Below the pieces are notes generated by a model that was not told where the DNA came from, made no database searches, and saw only the letters and a list, made by a program, of their open reading frames with translations. This document shows positions 24,852-33,482 of a stretch of 64,000 nucleotides of DNA, piece by piece. Within the stretch, counting starts at the first letter, position 1. Every line of letters starts with the position of its first letter. The position numbers were made by a program, and so were the translations under genes. This stretch comes from Acetobacter sacchari (GTDB lineage: Bacteria; Pseudomonadota; Alphaproteobacteria; Acetobacterales; Acetobacteraceae), in contig NZ_JAFVMF010000003.1 of assembly GCF_017377715.1 (NCBI RefSeq), positions 186,001-250,000 of the forward strand. Direction: 5' to 3'.

Positions 24852-25921
24852 GACCGCGGCCTTCCGTCGGTGCGGACGATGCGGACCCGCCGCTCGCTGT
24901 CTTTATCGCCGAGGCGCAACTCGGCCGCGGCGAACAGGCGATCGACGATGTAGTAGTTCTGCCTGACCCGGTAATTCACCAGCTCGGAGCCGCCGGCTGG
25001 ACCGATGACGAAGAGCGGCGGCATCTCGCCCTGGCGGATGCCCGACGGGAACTCGATGAAGACCTTCTGGCCATCGTCGAAGGCGCGCAGCGGCCGCCAG
25101 GCGGGACTATCGCCCTCGATCGCATAGCGGAAGTTGATCGCGGCGAGGTCGACGCCGGTGGCGATCGGCGCGGCCGTCTCGGCTGCGGCATTCTGCTGGC
25201 GCAGCGCGATGAGCTGATCTTCCGGGTACTGCCAGGAGACCGAGGCCATGTAGGTCTTCTCGGTCGAGCGCAGCTCCAGCAGGTAGGTCCGACGATCGGT
25301 GTTGATGACGAGGTTCGTCACCAGCTCGGGCCGGGTGGGCTTCACGAGGATATGGACCTTCTTGGTCGCACCCGCGCCGCTTTCGGTGTCGCCGATGATC
25401 CAGCGCACCGTATCGCCGGCCGCGACCGGACCTGTGCCAACGAGCTGCTCGCCCTCCTGCAGGGCGATGTCGGTGATCTCGCCGGGCGCCGTGTAGGCCT
25501 GGTAGAGCGCGCCCGCCGAATAGGGATAGACCTGCACGGCGTTGATGAAGCCATTGCGGACTGGCTGGATGCGAGCGGCCGCATTCGCCTGATTGACGCG
25601 CACGGCGGGATCGGGCGCTTCTGGGACGGGCTTACCCGTGTTGAGCGGCTTCAACTGGCCGGGCAGCGGCAAGGGCTTCGGCAGCTCGACGATCTTGACC
25701 GGCGCGGGCGGATCGACGGTGAGCTTCGCCGGTACGGCGCTGTCGTAGTTGATGTCCGGCGGGATGAACTTATGCGCGCAGCCGCCGAGCGCTGAGACGG
25801 AGAGCAGCAAAGCCGCAAGGCCGGCTTTACGGAAAGGCGCAATGCCTCCTTCCCGCTTCTGCTGAGAGACTGAAAGACGTGAAGCCGGACCGCCGGCTTC
25901 CATGGAAATCGGCGGGGTCAT
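24848..25921 (-). CDS. trbG: TrbG (VirB9-like) conjugal transfer lipoprotein
   Basis: A 357-residue outer-membrane-associated channel component. The start at 25921 overlaps the trbF stop by 4 bp. A lipoprotein signal is visible: ALLLSVSALGGC with lipobox Cys near residue 48. The VirB9 domain runs from ALYQAYTAPGEITDIALQEGEQL through TYMASVSWQYPEDQ to NYYIVDRLFAAAELRLG. The protein forms the core complex with TrbI. Confidence 0.92.
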   Translation of the reverse strand: MTPPISMEAGGPASRLSVSQQKREGGIAPFRKAGLAALLLSVSALGGCAHKFIPPDINYDSAVPAKLTVDPPAPVKIVELPKPLPLPGQLKPLNTGKPVPEAPDPAVRVNQANAAARIQPVRNGFINAVQVYPYSAGALYQAYTAPGEITDIALQEGEQLVGTGPVAAGDTVRWIIGDTESGAGATKKVHILVKPTRPELVTNLVINTDRRTYLLELRSTEKTYMASVSWQYPEDQLIALRQQNAAAETAAPIATGVDLAAINFRYAIEGDSPAWRPLRAFDDGQKVFIEFPSGIRQGEMPPLFVIGPAGGSELVNYRVRQNYYIVDRLFAAAELRLGDKDSERRVRIVRTDGRPRS

Positions 25922-26607
25922 TGTCCCAGCTCCTTCGACCAGTTGATGGCGGTGACGTAGATGCCGAGCGGGTTCTTGCGGAGCACGTCGGCGGAGGTTG
26001 GCGTTTGGATCGCGACGGTGAGGATCGCGGTCCAGCGCGAGTTGTCGGCGAGCGCGCCGTCCTGGTAGCGGTGCTCGACCCACTCGACGCGGAAGCTCGA
26101 CGGCGAGGCGCGGATGACGCTCGAGACGTCGATGGCGATCTGCTGATGGCCGAGCTTGCCGAACGGGTCGTTCGCGCGGGCATAGTCGTTGAGCGCCTGG
26201 GATCCTGAGGTGCTGGTGAAGTCGTAGGCCTGGAGCCAGTTCTGCCGCACGATGATGGGATCGGCCGGCAGCGAGCGGACCATCTCGACGAAGTGGGCGA
26301 GATACCAGGCGATCTGGGGATCGCTAGGGGTATAGTCGGGCGTGGCGGCCGTGACCGCTTGCGCTTGGCCCAGCTTGTCGACCTGGACCACCCAGGGGAC
26401 GATGCTGCCATGGGTCGATTGCCAGACGAGGCCGCCAGCGAGGCCCATCGAGAGCGCCAGCGAGCCGAAGGCCATCAGGCGCCAGTTTTTCGCCTGCACG
26501 CGGGCCGAGCCGATGCGATCGTCCCACGCCTGCGCAGCGCGCTGATAGGGCGTTTCGGGTTCCGGCGTGCGGCCGTAACGGACGGTGGATCGGCGGAAGA
26601 GCGCCAT
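25918..26607 (-). CDS. trbF: TrbF (VirB8-like) conjugal transfer protein
   Basis: A 229-residue inner-membrane protein with a single membrane segment near 44-64 (LMAFGSLALSMGLAGGLVWQS) and a periplasmic NTF2-like VirB8 domain (WYLAHFVEMVRSLPADP, SFRVEWVEHRYQDG, NPLGIYVTAINWSKEL). Normal length. It couples the inner-membrane complex to the periplasmic channel. trbL ends 3 bp upstream. Confidence 0.92.
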   Translation of the reverse strand: MALFRRSTVRYGRTPEPETPYQRAAQAWDDRIGSARVQAKNWRLMAFGSLALSMGLAGGLVWQSTHGSIVPWVVQVDKLGQAQAVTAATPDYTPSDPQIAWYLAHFVEMVRSLPADPIIVRQNWLQAYDFTSTSGSQALNDYARANDPFGKLGHQQIAIDVSSVIRASPSSFRVEWVEHRYQDGALADNSRWTAILTVAIQTPTSADVLRKNPLGIYVTAINWSKELGQ

Positions 26608-26610
26608 TGT

Positions 26611-27972
26611 CTATTCTCCCGAGAGATCGACGGAATGGCCGCCGCCATGGCTATCGCCGGACTTGAGGACCTGGGCGGCGGTCTGGGCGCCGCGCGCCAT
26701 CGACTGGTTCTGCTTCATGCGGCGGGCCCAGGCGGGCGGGCCTGACGGGTTCGAGCCGGCATCGGTCGCGCCGCTGCCGCTTGCCTTCTGCTCGCCGCCA
26801 ACCGTGCCTTGGGTGGATGAGCCGCCGGTGACCGCGAAACTGGAGCGGGCGCCGGCGGCGAAGCTTTCACGCATCGAGCCGGCGGCACGGCCCGCCGCGC
26901 GCCGAATGGGCGCTGTCGCAGACGATGCGGCGGCCCGGCCGACACCGCCGAGGCCGGCGGCCACGCCCGAAGCGCCGGACCGGCCTGCCGAGGCCAGGCT
27001 GTAGGCCGAGGATGCGCCGCCGGCCATCGCAGCGCCGCCACGGGCGGCGGCAGCCGTGCCCGACGCAGCCGCCATCGCTCCTCTTCCGGCCAGGCCGAGC
27101 GCGCCAGCGCCGGCCATGGCAGTGCCGGCGACGGCAAGGCCGGTGCCGACGGCAGCGCCTGCACCGAGTTGCGGCGCGCCGGATACGAGACCCGTGGCGA
27201 TGCCGGGCCCAAAGATGCCGAGGCCCAGCATGGCCAGCGCCGCGAGCACGACGGACAGCGCCTGCTCGATGGTCGGCTGGCCGCCGGCATAGGTCTGGGT
27301 GAACTGCGAGAAGAGGCCGGTGCCGATTCCGACGATGACAGCGAGCACCATCACCTTCACGCCGGAAGCGACGATGTTGCCGAGCACCTTCTCGGCAAGG
27401 AAGGCGGTCTTGTTGAAGAGGGCGAAGGGGATCAGGATGAAGCCGGCGAGCGTCGTCAGCTTGAACTCGATCAGCGTGACGAAGAGCTGCACCGCCAGGA
27501 TGAAGAAGGCGATCAGCACCAGCAGCCACGACACCATCAGGACCGCGATCTGGACGAAGTTCGCGAAGAAGCTGGTGAAGCCAATCATCTGGCTCGCGGC
27601 GTCGAGCAGCGGCTGGCCAGCGTCGAGACCGACCTGGGCGAGATGGCCGGGCTGCAGAAATGTGGCGGTCGAGATCGTCGAGCCGCCGGCCTTCAGGCCG
27701 AGGCCCGCGAAGCTGTTGAAGACAATGGCGGAGAGGTTGTTGAAGTTGGTGATGATGAAGGCGAAGAAGCCGATGTAGAGTGTCTTCTTCACCAGGCGCT
27801 GGAGAATGTCCTCGTCGGCGCCCCATGCCCAGAACAGGCCCGCCAATGTGATGTCGATGACGATCAACGTCGATGACAGATAGGCGACCTCGCCCTTGAT
27901 CAGGCCGAAGCCGGAATCGATGTAGGTCGTGAACGTGTTGAGGAAGGTGTCGATGACGCCGACGTTGTTCAT
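26611..27972 (-). CDS. trbL: TrbL (VirB6-like) polytopic transfer protein
   Basis: A 453-residue polytopic inner-membrane channel protein starting at MNNVGVIDTFLNTF. Around six or seven membrane segments fill residues 25-270 (for example SWLLVLIAFFILAVQLFVTLI and VKVMVLAVIVGIGTGLF). A low-complexity Ala/Gly/Ser-rich hydrophilic tail makes up the C-terminal third. It overlaps the TrbK-alt-like gene by 4 bp. Confidence 0.92.
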   Translation of the reverse strand: MNNVGVIDTFLNTFTTYIDSGFGLIKGEVAYLSSTLIVIDITLAGLFWAWGADEDILQRLVKKTLYIGFFAFIITNFNNLSAIVFNSFAGLGLKAGGSTISTATFLQPGHLAQVGLDAGQPLLDAASQMIGFTSFFANFVQIAVLMVSWLLVLIAFFILAVQLFVTLIEFKLTTLAGFILIPFALFNKTAFLAEKVLGNIVASGVKVMVLAVIVGIGTGLFSQFTQTYAGGQPTIEQALSVVLAALAMLGLGIFGPGIATGLVSGAPQLGAGAAVGTGLAVAGTAMAGAGALGLAGRGAMAAASGTAAAARGGAAMAGGASSAYSLASAGRSGASGVAAGLGGVGRAAASSATAPIRRAAGRAAGSMRESFAAGARSSFAVTGGSSTQGTVGGEQKASGSGATDAGSNPSGPPAWARRMKQNQSMARGAQTAAQVLKSGDSHGGGHSVDLSGE

Positions 27973-28295
27973 CGCGCCTCTCCTGAAGAGGGGGTGGCCG
28001 GCGCGACGGCGCCCGGGGGCGATGGCGGTAGCGGCCGCGCCGGCCTGCCGAAGAAGCGCCGGCGGTTCTCCTCCCAGACCGCCTCGCAACGCGCATCCAC
28101 GGCATCCGTGGGACCGAGCGCGCTGCATCGGCGCAGCTCGGCCGTAAGGTCATCGGTGGCTGGAGCCGGGACGGTCGGAAGGGGCTCGACAACGGGCGTC
28201 GAGGGACGCCGGTTGATCGCGAAAAGGGTCGCGGCGAAGCACGCGATCAGAGCGACGATCGCGGCGGCGCGGAAGATGTCCGACCGGCCCAGCAT
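27969..28295 (-). CDS. TrbK-alt-type putative entry-exclusion protein
   Basis: A 108-residue small membrane-anchored protein between trbJ and trbL. It has one N-terminal hydrophobic segment (AAAIVALIACFAATLFAI), then a Pro-rich linker and LTAELRRCSALGPTDAVDARCEAVWEENRRRFFG. The two Cys and the RC...L-P-A..D..C..VW..NRRRFF pattern match the TrbK-alt family, thought to block redundant mating; the function is inferred from position and family. Confidence 0.82.
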   Translation of the reverse strand: MLGRSDIFRAAAIVALIACFAATLFAINRRPSTPVVEPLPTVPAPATDDLTAELRRCSALGPTDAVDARCEAVWEENRRRFFGRPARPLPPSPPGAVAPATPSSGEAR

Positions 28296-28304
28296 CAGCG
28301 CGCC

Positions 28305-29042
28305 TCAGTTGCCGCTGAACATGGTGACGTTGCCAGGCTGGTAGCCGCTGCGCGTCGAGAATGTCTTGTAGTTCTGCTGGCCTTGCGCCTCGGTTGCGGC
28401 GACGCGCGCCTGCTCCAGCGCGTCGGCACGACCTTTCGCCGACAACACGGCGACGACGTCGGAGAGCTGCTGGGATTGCAGGGCCAGAAGCTGGTTCCCG
28501 GCCTGCGCCGCTTGCAGCGCACCCGTCGCGCTCTGGCTGGCTGTGACCAGGGAGGTCATGGCGCTGGAATTGGTCGGGATATTGCCGACCACGCCCGCCT
28601 GAACCTTCAGGCTGTCCTCGAAGGCCGCGACCGAATTTTGCCAGCGCTGCTGAGCATTGGCGACCATCGTCGTGGTCGAGCCCGTGCCCGCTGCGCTGCC
28701 ATAGCTGGTCGAATAAGCCTGCTCGATCCGCTGGACGTTGAAGGCGATGTTTTGCGCTTGACCGAGCAGCGACTGGGTCTGTGCGATCGACGACTGAAGC
28801 TGGGTCAGCGTCGACATCGGCAGGTTGGCGAGATTGCGCGCCTGGTTGACCAGGCTCGTCGCCTGATTGGTCAACATCTGAATCTGGTTGTTGATCTGCT
28901 GCAGCTCACGCGCCGCCGTCAGCACGTTCTGGCTGAAGTTGGTCGGATCGTAGACGATCCATTGCGCCGAGGCCGGCGGCACGGCGACGGCCAGGGACAG
29001 GACGACGGCGCTTGCCGCCGCCAGATGGCGCAGCTTGATCAT
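28305..29042 (-). CDS. trbJ: TrbJ (VirB5-like) conjugal transfer protein
   Basis: A 245-residue secreted minor-pilus protein. The start at 29042 overlaps the trbE stop (ATGA). A Sec signal peptide LRHLAAASAVVLSLAVAVPPASA is cut before QWIVYDPTNFSQN. The rest is long amphipathic helices rich in Gln and Asn (QQINNQIQMLTNQATSLVNQ), typical of TrbJ. TrbJ tips the pilus or aids pilus assembly. Confidence 0.92.
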   Translation of the reverse strand: MIKLRHLAAASAVVLSLAVAVPPASAQWIVYDPTNFSQNVLTAARELQQINNQIQMLTNQATSLVNQARNLANLPMSTLTQLQSSIAQTQSLLGQAQNIAFNVQRIEQAYSTSYGSAAGTGSTTTMVANAQQRWQNSVAAFEDSLKVQAGVVGNIPTNSSAMTSLVTASQSATGALQAAQAGNQLLALQSQQLSDVVAVLSAKGRADALEQARVAATEAQGQQNYKTFSTRSGYQPGNVTMFSGN

Positions 29043-31477
29043 GATGACGTCTCCAGGTTGGTCAGCTTGGGGATGAGATCGGCGGCCCACAGAAGCTCGC
29101 GACCGGCGAGCCAAGTGGGCGTGAAGGTGTCGCGGCCGGCCTCGGCGATGACGCGCTCGATCGCGGCGTGGTCCTGCTTGGAGGATGCGGCGCAGAAGGC
29201 GAGCGCGACGGGTCCAAGCCCGAGTTCGAACAGGCGATTGCCGCGGCGGGATTGGCAGTAGTAGTCGCGCTTCGGCGTCGCCCGCGCGAGGATCTCGATC
29301 TGGCGGTCGTTGAGACCGAAGCGCCGATAGATCGCCGTGATCTGCGGCTCGATCGCGCGCTCGTTCGGCAGGAAGATGCGCGTCGGGCAGCTCTCGACGA
29401 TGGCGGGCGCGATGTTGCTGCCGTCGATGTCGGAGAGCGACTGGGTGGCGAAGACGACGGAGGCGTTCTTCTTGCGCAGCGTCTTCAGCCATTCCCGAAG
29501 CTGCTGCGCGAAGGCCGGATCGTCGAGGACCAGCCAGCCCTCATCGATGATCAGAAGCGTCGGCCGGCCGTCTAGGCGGCCCTCGATGCGGTGGAACAGA
29601 TAGGTGAGCACGGCGGGCGCCGCGCCGGCGCCGATCAGCCCCTCGGTCTCGAACGCCTGAACTGACGCCGAGCCAAGCTGCTCGCTCTCGGCGTCGAGCA
29701 ACCGGCCGAAGGGACCTCCAACGCAATAGGGCTGGAGCGCCTGCTTCAACGCCGTCGATTGCAGCAGCACCGCGAGGCCTGTGATCGTGCGCTCGCCCAC
29801 CGGCGAGGACGCGAGCGACGTCAGCGCCGACCAGACATGCTCCTTGGCGGTCGGGTCGATCGTGACGCCTTCCTTGGCGAGGATCGCCGTCACCCATTCC
29901 GCCGCCCAGGCGCGCTCGGCCTGGTCGTCGATCCGCGCCAGCGGCTGGAGCGACACGGAATGCTCCGACCCGGCCGACAGGCTGCCGCCGAGGTCGTGCC
30001 AATCGCCGCCCATGGCGAGCGCGGCGGTGCGGATCGAGCCCCCGAAGTCGAAGGCGAAGATCTGATTGTTGCGATAGCGGCGAAACTGCATCGCCATCAG
30101 CGCCAGCAGCACCGACTTGCCGGCGCCGGTCGGCCCGACGATCAGCGTGTGGCCGACGTCGCCAACATGGAGGCTCAGCCGGAACGGCGTAGACCCCTCA
30201 GTCTTGCCGAACAGCAGCGGAGGTGCCTGGAAATGCTCATCGCGGGCCGGGCCGGGCCACACCGCCGACAGCGGGATCATGTGCGCCAAATTCAGCGTCG
30301 AGACCGGCGGCTGGCGGACGTTCGCATAGGCATGGCCCGGGATGGACCCAAGCCAGGCCTCCAGCGCATTCACCCCTTCCGGCATGCAGGTGAAGTCGCG
30401 GCCCTGGATCACCTTCTCGATCAGGCGAAGCTTCTCGGCCGCGAGACCGGGGTCCTCGTCCCAGACGGTGACGGTCGCGGTGACATAGGCCTGGCCGACA
30501 TCGTCGGAGCCCAGCTCCTGCAGGGCCAGGTCTGCATCGGCCGCCTTGTTGGCGGCGTCGCTATCGACCAGCGTCGAGGCCTCGTTGGTCATCACCTCCT
30601 TGACGATGGCGGCGATGGACTTGCGCTTGGCGAACCACTGCCTGCGGATCTTGGTCAGCAGCTTCACCGCCTCGGTCTTGTCGAGGAGGATCGCGCGAGT
30701 GGACCAGCGGTACGGGAAGGCGAGCCGGTTCAGCTCGTCCAGGATGCCGGGGTGGGTTGCGGTCGGGAATCCGACCACGGTGAGCGTCCGCAGATGATGC
30801 GAGCCGAGCCGCGGCTCGAGGCCGCCGGCGAGTGGCTCGTCGGCCAGAAGCGAATCCAGGTGCATCGGCGTCTCGGGGACGCGGACGCGCTGCTGGCGGG
30901 TCGAGATGGTCGAGTGCAGATAGGTGAGTGTGTCGCCGTCATCGAGCCAAGCGACCTCGGGCATGAAGCCCTCGACCAATTGCAGGACGCGATTAGTCCG
31001 ATCGACGAAGCCGCGTAGCAACTCCCAGGGATCGACGCCGCTCTGCGAACGGCCCTCGTAAAGAAAACCCTCAATCCGGGACGCGTCCTCGGCGGGGGGC
31101 AGCCAGACGAAGGTCAGGTAGTAGCGGCTCTCGAAATGAGCTCCGGCTTCCTCGAAAGCGTCCTGGCGTTCGAGATCGACTAAGGCCGAGGCCGGATCGG
31201 GAAAGGTCGAGTGCGGGTAGGTCTGAGCGGCGATCCGCTGCGCCTCGACAAAGATCGCCCAGCCCGAGCCGAGCCGGCGCAGCGCGTTGTTCAACCGCGC
31301 CGTGACGCCGACAAGTTCGGCCGGGGTCGCACTGTCCAGGTCCGGCCCACGGAAACGGGCCGTGCGCTGAAACGACCCGTCCTTGTTGAGAACGACGCCC
31401 TCTTTGACGAGCGCGGCCCAGGGTAGGAAGTCGGCGAGGCCGGCAGGGCGATCGCGGTATTCGGCAAGGTTCAGCAT
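29039..31477 (-). CDS. trbE: TrbE (VirB4-like) transfer ATPase
   Basis: An 812-residue ATPase that powers pilus assembly and substrate transfer. The start at 31477 (MLNLAEYRDRPAGLADF) matches TrbE N-termini; the frame extends further upstream without similarity. The Walker A is VGPTGAGKS with Lys454. The Walker B region is RPTLLIIDEGWLVLDDPAF, followed by SVVFATQSLSDI. The CagE/TrbE/VirB N-terminal domain occupies residues 170-400. Length is typical. Confidence 0.94.
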   Translation of the reverse strand: MLNLAEYRDRPAGLADFLPWAALVKEGVVLNKDGSFQRTARFRGPDLDSATPAELVGVTARLNNALRRLGSGWAIFVEAQRIAAQTYPHSTFPDPASALVDLERQDAFEEAGAHFESRYYLTFVWLPPAEDASRIEGFLYEGRSQSGVDPWELLRGFVDRTNRVLQLVEGFMPEVAWLDDGDTLTYLHSTISTRQQRVRVPETPMHLDSLLADEPLAGGLEPRLGSHHLRTLTVVGFPTATHPGILDELNRLAFPYRWSTRAILLDKTEAVKLLTKIRRQWFAKRKSIAAIVKEVMTNEASTLVDSDAANKAADADLALQELGSDDVGQAYVTATVTVWDEDPGLAAEKLRLIEKVIQGRDFTCMPEGVNALEAWLGSIPGHAYANVRQPPVSTLNLAHMIPLSAVWPGPARDEHFQAPPLLFGKTEGSTPFRLSLHVGDVGHTLIVGPTGAGKSVLLALMAMQFRRYRNNQIFAFDFGGSIRTAALAMGGDWHDLGGSLSAGSEHSVSLQPLARIDDQAERAWAAEWVTAILAKEGVTIDPTAKEHVWSALTSLASSPVGERTITGLAVLLQSTALKQALQPYCVGGPFGRLLDAESEQLGSASVQAFETEGLIGAGAAPAVLTYLFHRIEGRLDGRPTLLIIDEGWLVLDDPAFAQQLREWLKTLRKKNASVVFATQSLSDIDGSNIAPAIVESCPTRIFLPNERAIEPQITAIYRRFGLNDRQIEILARATPKRDYYCQSRRGNRLFELGLGPVALAFCAASSKQDHAAIERVIAEAGRDTFTPTWLAGRELLWAADLIPKLTNLETSS

Positions 31478-31484
31478 AGCAGCC

Positions 31485-31760
31485 TCAGACGCCGAGATGA
31501 GCCGGGTAACGAAGGTGGCGGCGCACCACGTCGACGAACTGCGGATCGCGTTTCGCCGCCCAGACGGCGGCGGCGTGCCCGACGGCCCAGAGGAGCGCGC
31601 CGGGTATCCAGAGCCGGAGGCCGAGCGCGATCGCCGCCGCCAAGGTGCCGTTGGCGATCGCGACGGTCCGTTGCGCACCGCCCATCAGGATCGGGTCGGT
31701 GAGCGCGCGATGGACCGGCGCGAAGAAGCCGGGCACGTCCGGGTCGACGATCGCGGCCAT
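31485..31760 (-). CDS. trbD: TrbD (VirB3-like) conjugal transfer protein
   Basis: A 91-residue inner-membrane protein with the VirB3 pattern: GFFAPVHRALTDPILMGGAQRTVAI followed by two hydrophobic stretches (GTLAAAIALGLRLWIPGALLWAVGHAAAVWAAK). The start codon overlaps the trbC stop by one base (TGATG). trbE follows after 7 bp. Confidence 0.9.
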   Translation of the reverse strand: MAAIVDPDVPGFFAPVHRALTDPILMGGAQRTVAIANGTLAAAIALGLRLWIPGALLWAVGHAAAVWAAKRDPQFVDVVRRHLRYPAHLGV

Positions 31761-32101
31761 CAGACCAGCGCCCCACCGCTGAAGGAGAAGAACGAGAGGA
31801 AGAAGCTCGACGCTGCGAAGGCGATCGAGAGACCGAAGACGATCTGGATCAGCCGGCGGAAGCCGCCAGAGGTGTCGCCGAAGGCGAGGGTCAGGCCGGT
31901 CACCGTGATGATGATCACCGAGATGATCTTCGCGACCGGGCCTTGCACGGACTCCAGGATGGAGTTGAGCGGCGTCTCCCAAGGCATGGAGGAGCCGGAG
32001 GCATAGGCCGCCGGTGCGAATGCCAGCGAGAGCGCCGCGAAGGTGATCACGTCGAGGGCGCGCCGGTGCAACCGGCGGGTAGTGGCGAGAACGCGGATCA
32101 T
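31760..32101 (-). CDS. trbC: TrbC (VirB2-like) pilin
   Basis: A 113-residue pilin precursor. After a basic N-terminus ([14 protein letters not shown]) there is a signal segment VITFAALSLAFAPAAYASG. The mature part holds two membrane helices (VAKIISVIIITVTGLTLAFG and IVFGLSIAFAASSFFLSFF), as in VirB2 pilins. The start overlaps the trbB stop by 4 bp. Confidence 0.9.
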   Translation of the reverse strand: MIRVLATTRRLHRRALDVITFAALSLAFAPAAYASGSSMPWETPLNSILESVQGPVAKIISVIIITVTGLTLAFGDTSGGFRRLIQIVFGLSIAFAASSFFLSFFSFSGGALV

Positions 32102-33102
32102 GATTGGTCTCCGAGATCGCCGCCCGCCTCGGCGGGTTGGACGCGGTAATCGCCGGTAGCGGGATCGAGACCGGCGATGAGGGCGAGTTCGGAGAGGCGG
32201 CGTTCGCCGCCGCGGCCGCGCAGCACCGCGATGAGATCGATGGTCTCGGCGATGAGCGCAGTGGGGACGGTGACGACGGCTTCCTGGATAAGCTGTTCCA
32301 GACGCCGGATCGCGCCGAGCGCAGTGCCGGCGTGGATCGTCCCGATCCCGCCCGGATGGCCCGTGCCCCACGCCTTCAGGAGGTCGAGCGCTTCAGCGCC
32401 ACGGACTTCGCCGATCGGGATGCGATCGGGCCGAAGGCGCAGCGACGACCTGACGAGGTCGGACAGCGAGGCGACGCCATCCTTGGTTCGCATCGCGACC
32501 AAGTTGGGCGCCCGGCATTGCAGCTCGCGCGTGTCCTCGATCAGCACCACGCGGTCGCTCGTGCCGGCGATCTCGGCCAGCAGCGCGTTGGTGAGCGTCG
32601 TCTTGCCGGTGCCGGTGCCGCCGGCGACGAGGATGTTCTTGCGCGTCGCGACGGCGGCCCGCAGGGCGGCCGCCTGGCCAGCGGTCGTAGTGCCGGCGGC
32701 GACGTAATCGTCGAGGGTGAAAACTGCGACGGCGGGCTTGCGGATCGCGAAGGCCGGCGCTGTGACGACGGGCGGCAACAGCCCCTCGAACCGCTCTCCC
32801 GTCTCGGGCAGCTCGGCCGAGACGCGCGGCCTGTCCGCGTGGACCTCGGCGCCGACATGGTGCGCGACCAGGCGCACGATCCGCTCGCCATCGGCGGGCG
32901 ACAGCGTGCGACCGCTATCTTCGAGGCCACCCGACAGCCGGTCGATCCAGAGCCGGCCGTCGGGATTGAGCATCACCTCGACGATCGACGGGTCTTCGAG
33001 GAAGGCGGCGATCGCCGGGCCGAGCGCGGTGCGCAGCATGCGCGCGCCGCGTGAGAAGGCCTCGGAATGGAGCGGAGCTGCCGCCACGATCGTCCCCGTC
33101 AT
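32098..33102 (-). CDS. trbB: TrbB (VirB11-like) transfer ATPase
   Basis: A 334-residue hexameric secretion ATPase. It has [17 protein letters not shown] as Walker A (Lys167), the Asp box [12 protein letters not shown], the catalytic [18 protein letters not shown] segment, and a [17 protein letters not shown]is box. The N-terminal domain includes [20 protein letters not shown]. First gene of the trb block; in related elements the copG and traG genes precede it directly, but here a 3-kb opposite-strand gene intervenes. Confidence 0.94.
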   Translation of the reverse strand: MTGTIVAAAPLHSEAFSRGARMLRTALGPAIAAFLEDPSIVEVMLNPDGRLWIDRLSGGLEDSGRTLSPADGERIVRLVAHHVGAEVHADRPRVSAELPETGERFEGLLPPVVTAPAFAIRKPAVAVFTLDDYVAAGTTTAGQAAALRAAVATRKNILVAGGTGTGKTTLTNALLAEIAGTSDRVVLIEDTRELQCRAPNLVAMRTKDGVASLSDLVRSSLRLRPDRIPIGEVRGAEALDLLKAWGTGHPGGIGTIHAGTALGAIRRLEQLIQEAVVTVPTALIAETIDLIAVLRGRGGERRLSELALIAGLDPATGDYRVQPAEAGGDLGDQS

Positions 33103-33126
33103 TGGCCAATCGCGACGCGCGATTGG
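33101..33126. repeat. Inverted repeat next to the trbB start
   Basis: ATTGGCCAAT (33101-33110, itself a palindrome) overlaps the arm CCAATCGCG at 33106-33114, which is mirrored by CGCGATTGG at 33118-33126 with a 3-base loop. It is in the trbB leader, so it may be an operator, a translation-control hairpin or a scar at the edge of the inserted segment. Confidence 0.55.
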
Positions 33127-33482
33127 CGACGGGGATGATTAGAAAAGGCAGGAAATAGGGCAGTTCAACAAGTATTCAGGCGGCGTAGGAGGCCAGCGTA
33201 GCGCAGGGAAAAAAGACTTGCTGGGTGCGAAGTGATTCTCCATCGATGCCGGCATTGGTTCTAAGTTGCTCAAGCCGTCAGCTTTCAATGTATCAGTGCC
33301 CCTGGGAGGGTCCGGTTGTTGGAGCCGGTCCGACCTTCGCCGCGGCTCGGTTTCCACAATCCGTAGCCAGAGATCGACTGCTAGGATTGCTGCATGCAGG
33401 GGCGCTGCGACCGATCGCGGGATTGAGGCTCCCGCCGGATGTCAACCTGTGCTATTCGACGTGCGGGAGGTGTCCAGAATAA
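33127..33482. other. Intergenic stretch between trbB and the PHP-ATPase gene
   Basis: About 355 bp with no supported gene. The part next to trbB is less GC-rich than its surroundings and probably carries divergent promoters. A purine-rich GGGAGGTG lies 16 bp before the ATPase ATG as a weak ribosome-binding site. It likely marks the left junction of the inserted gene. Confidence 0.45.
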
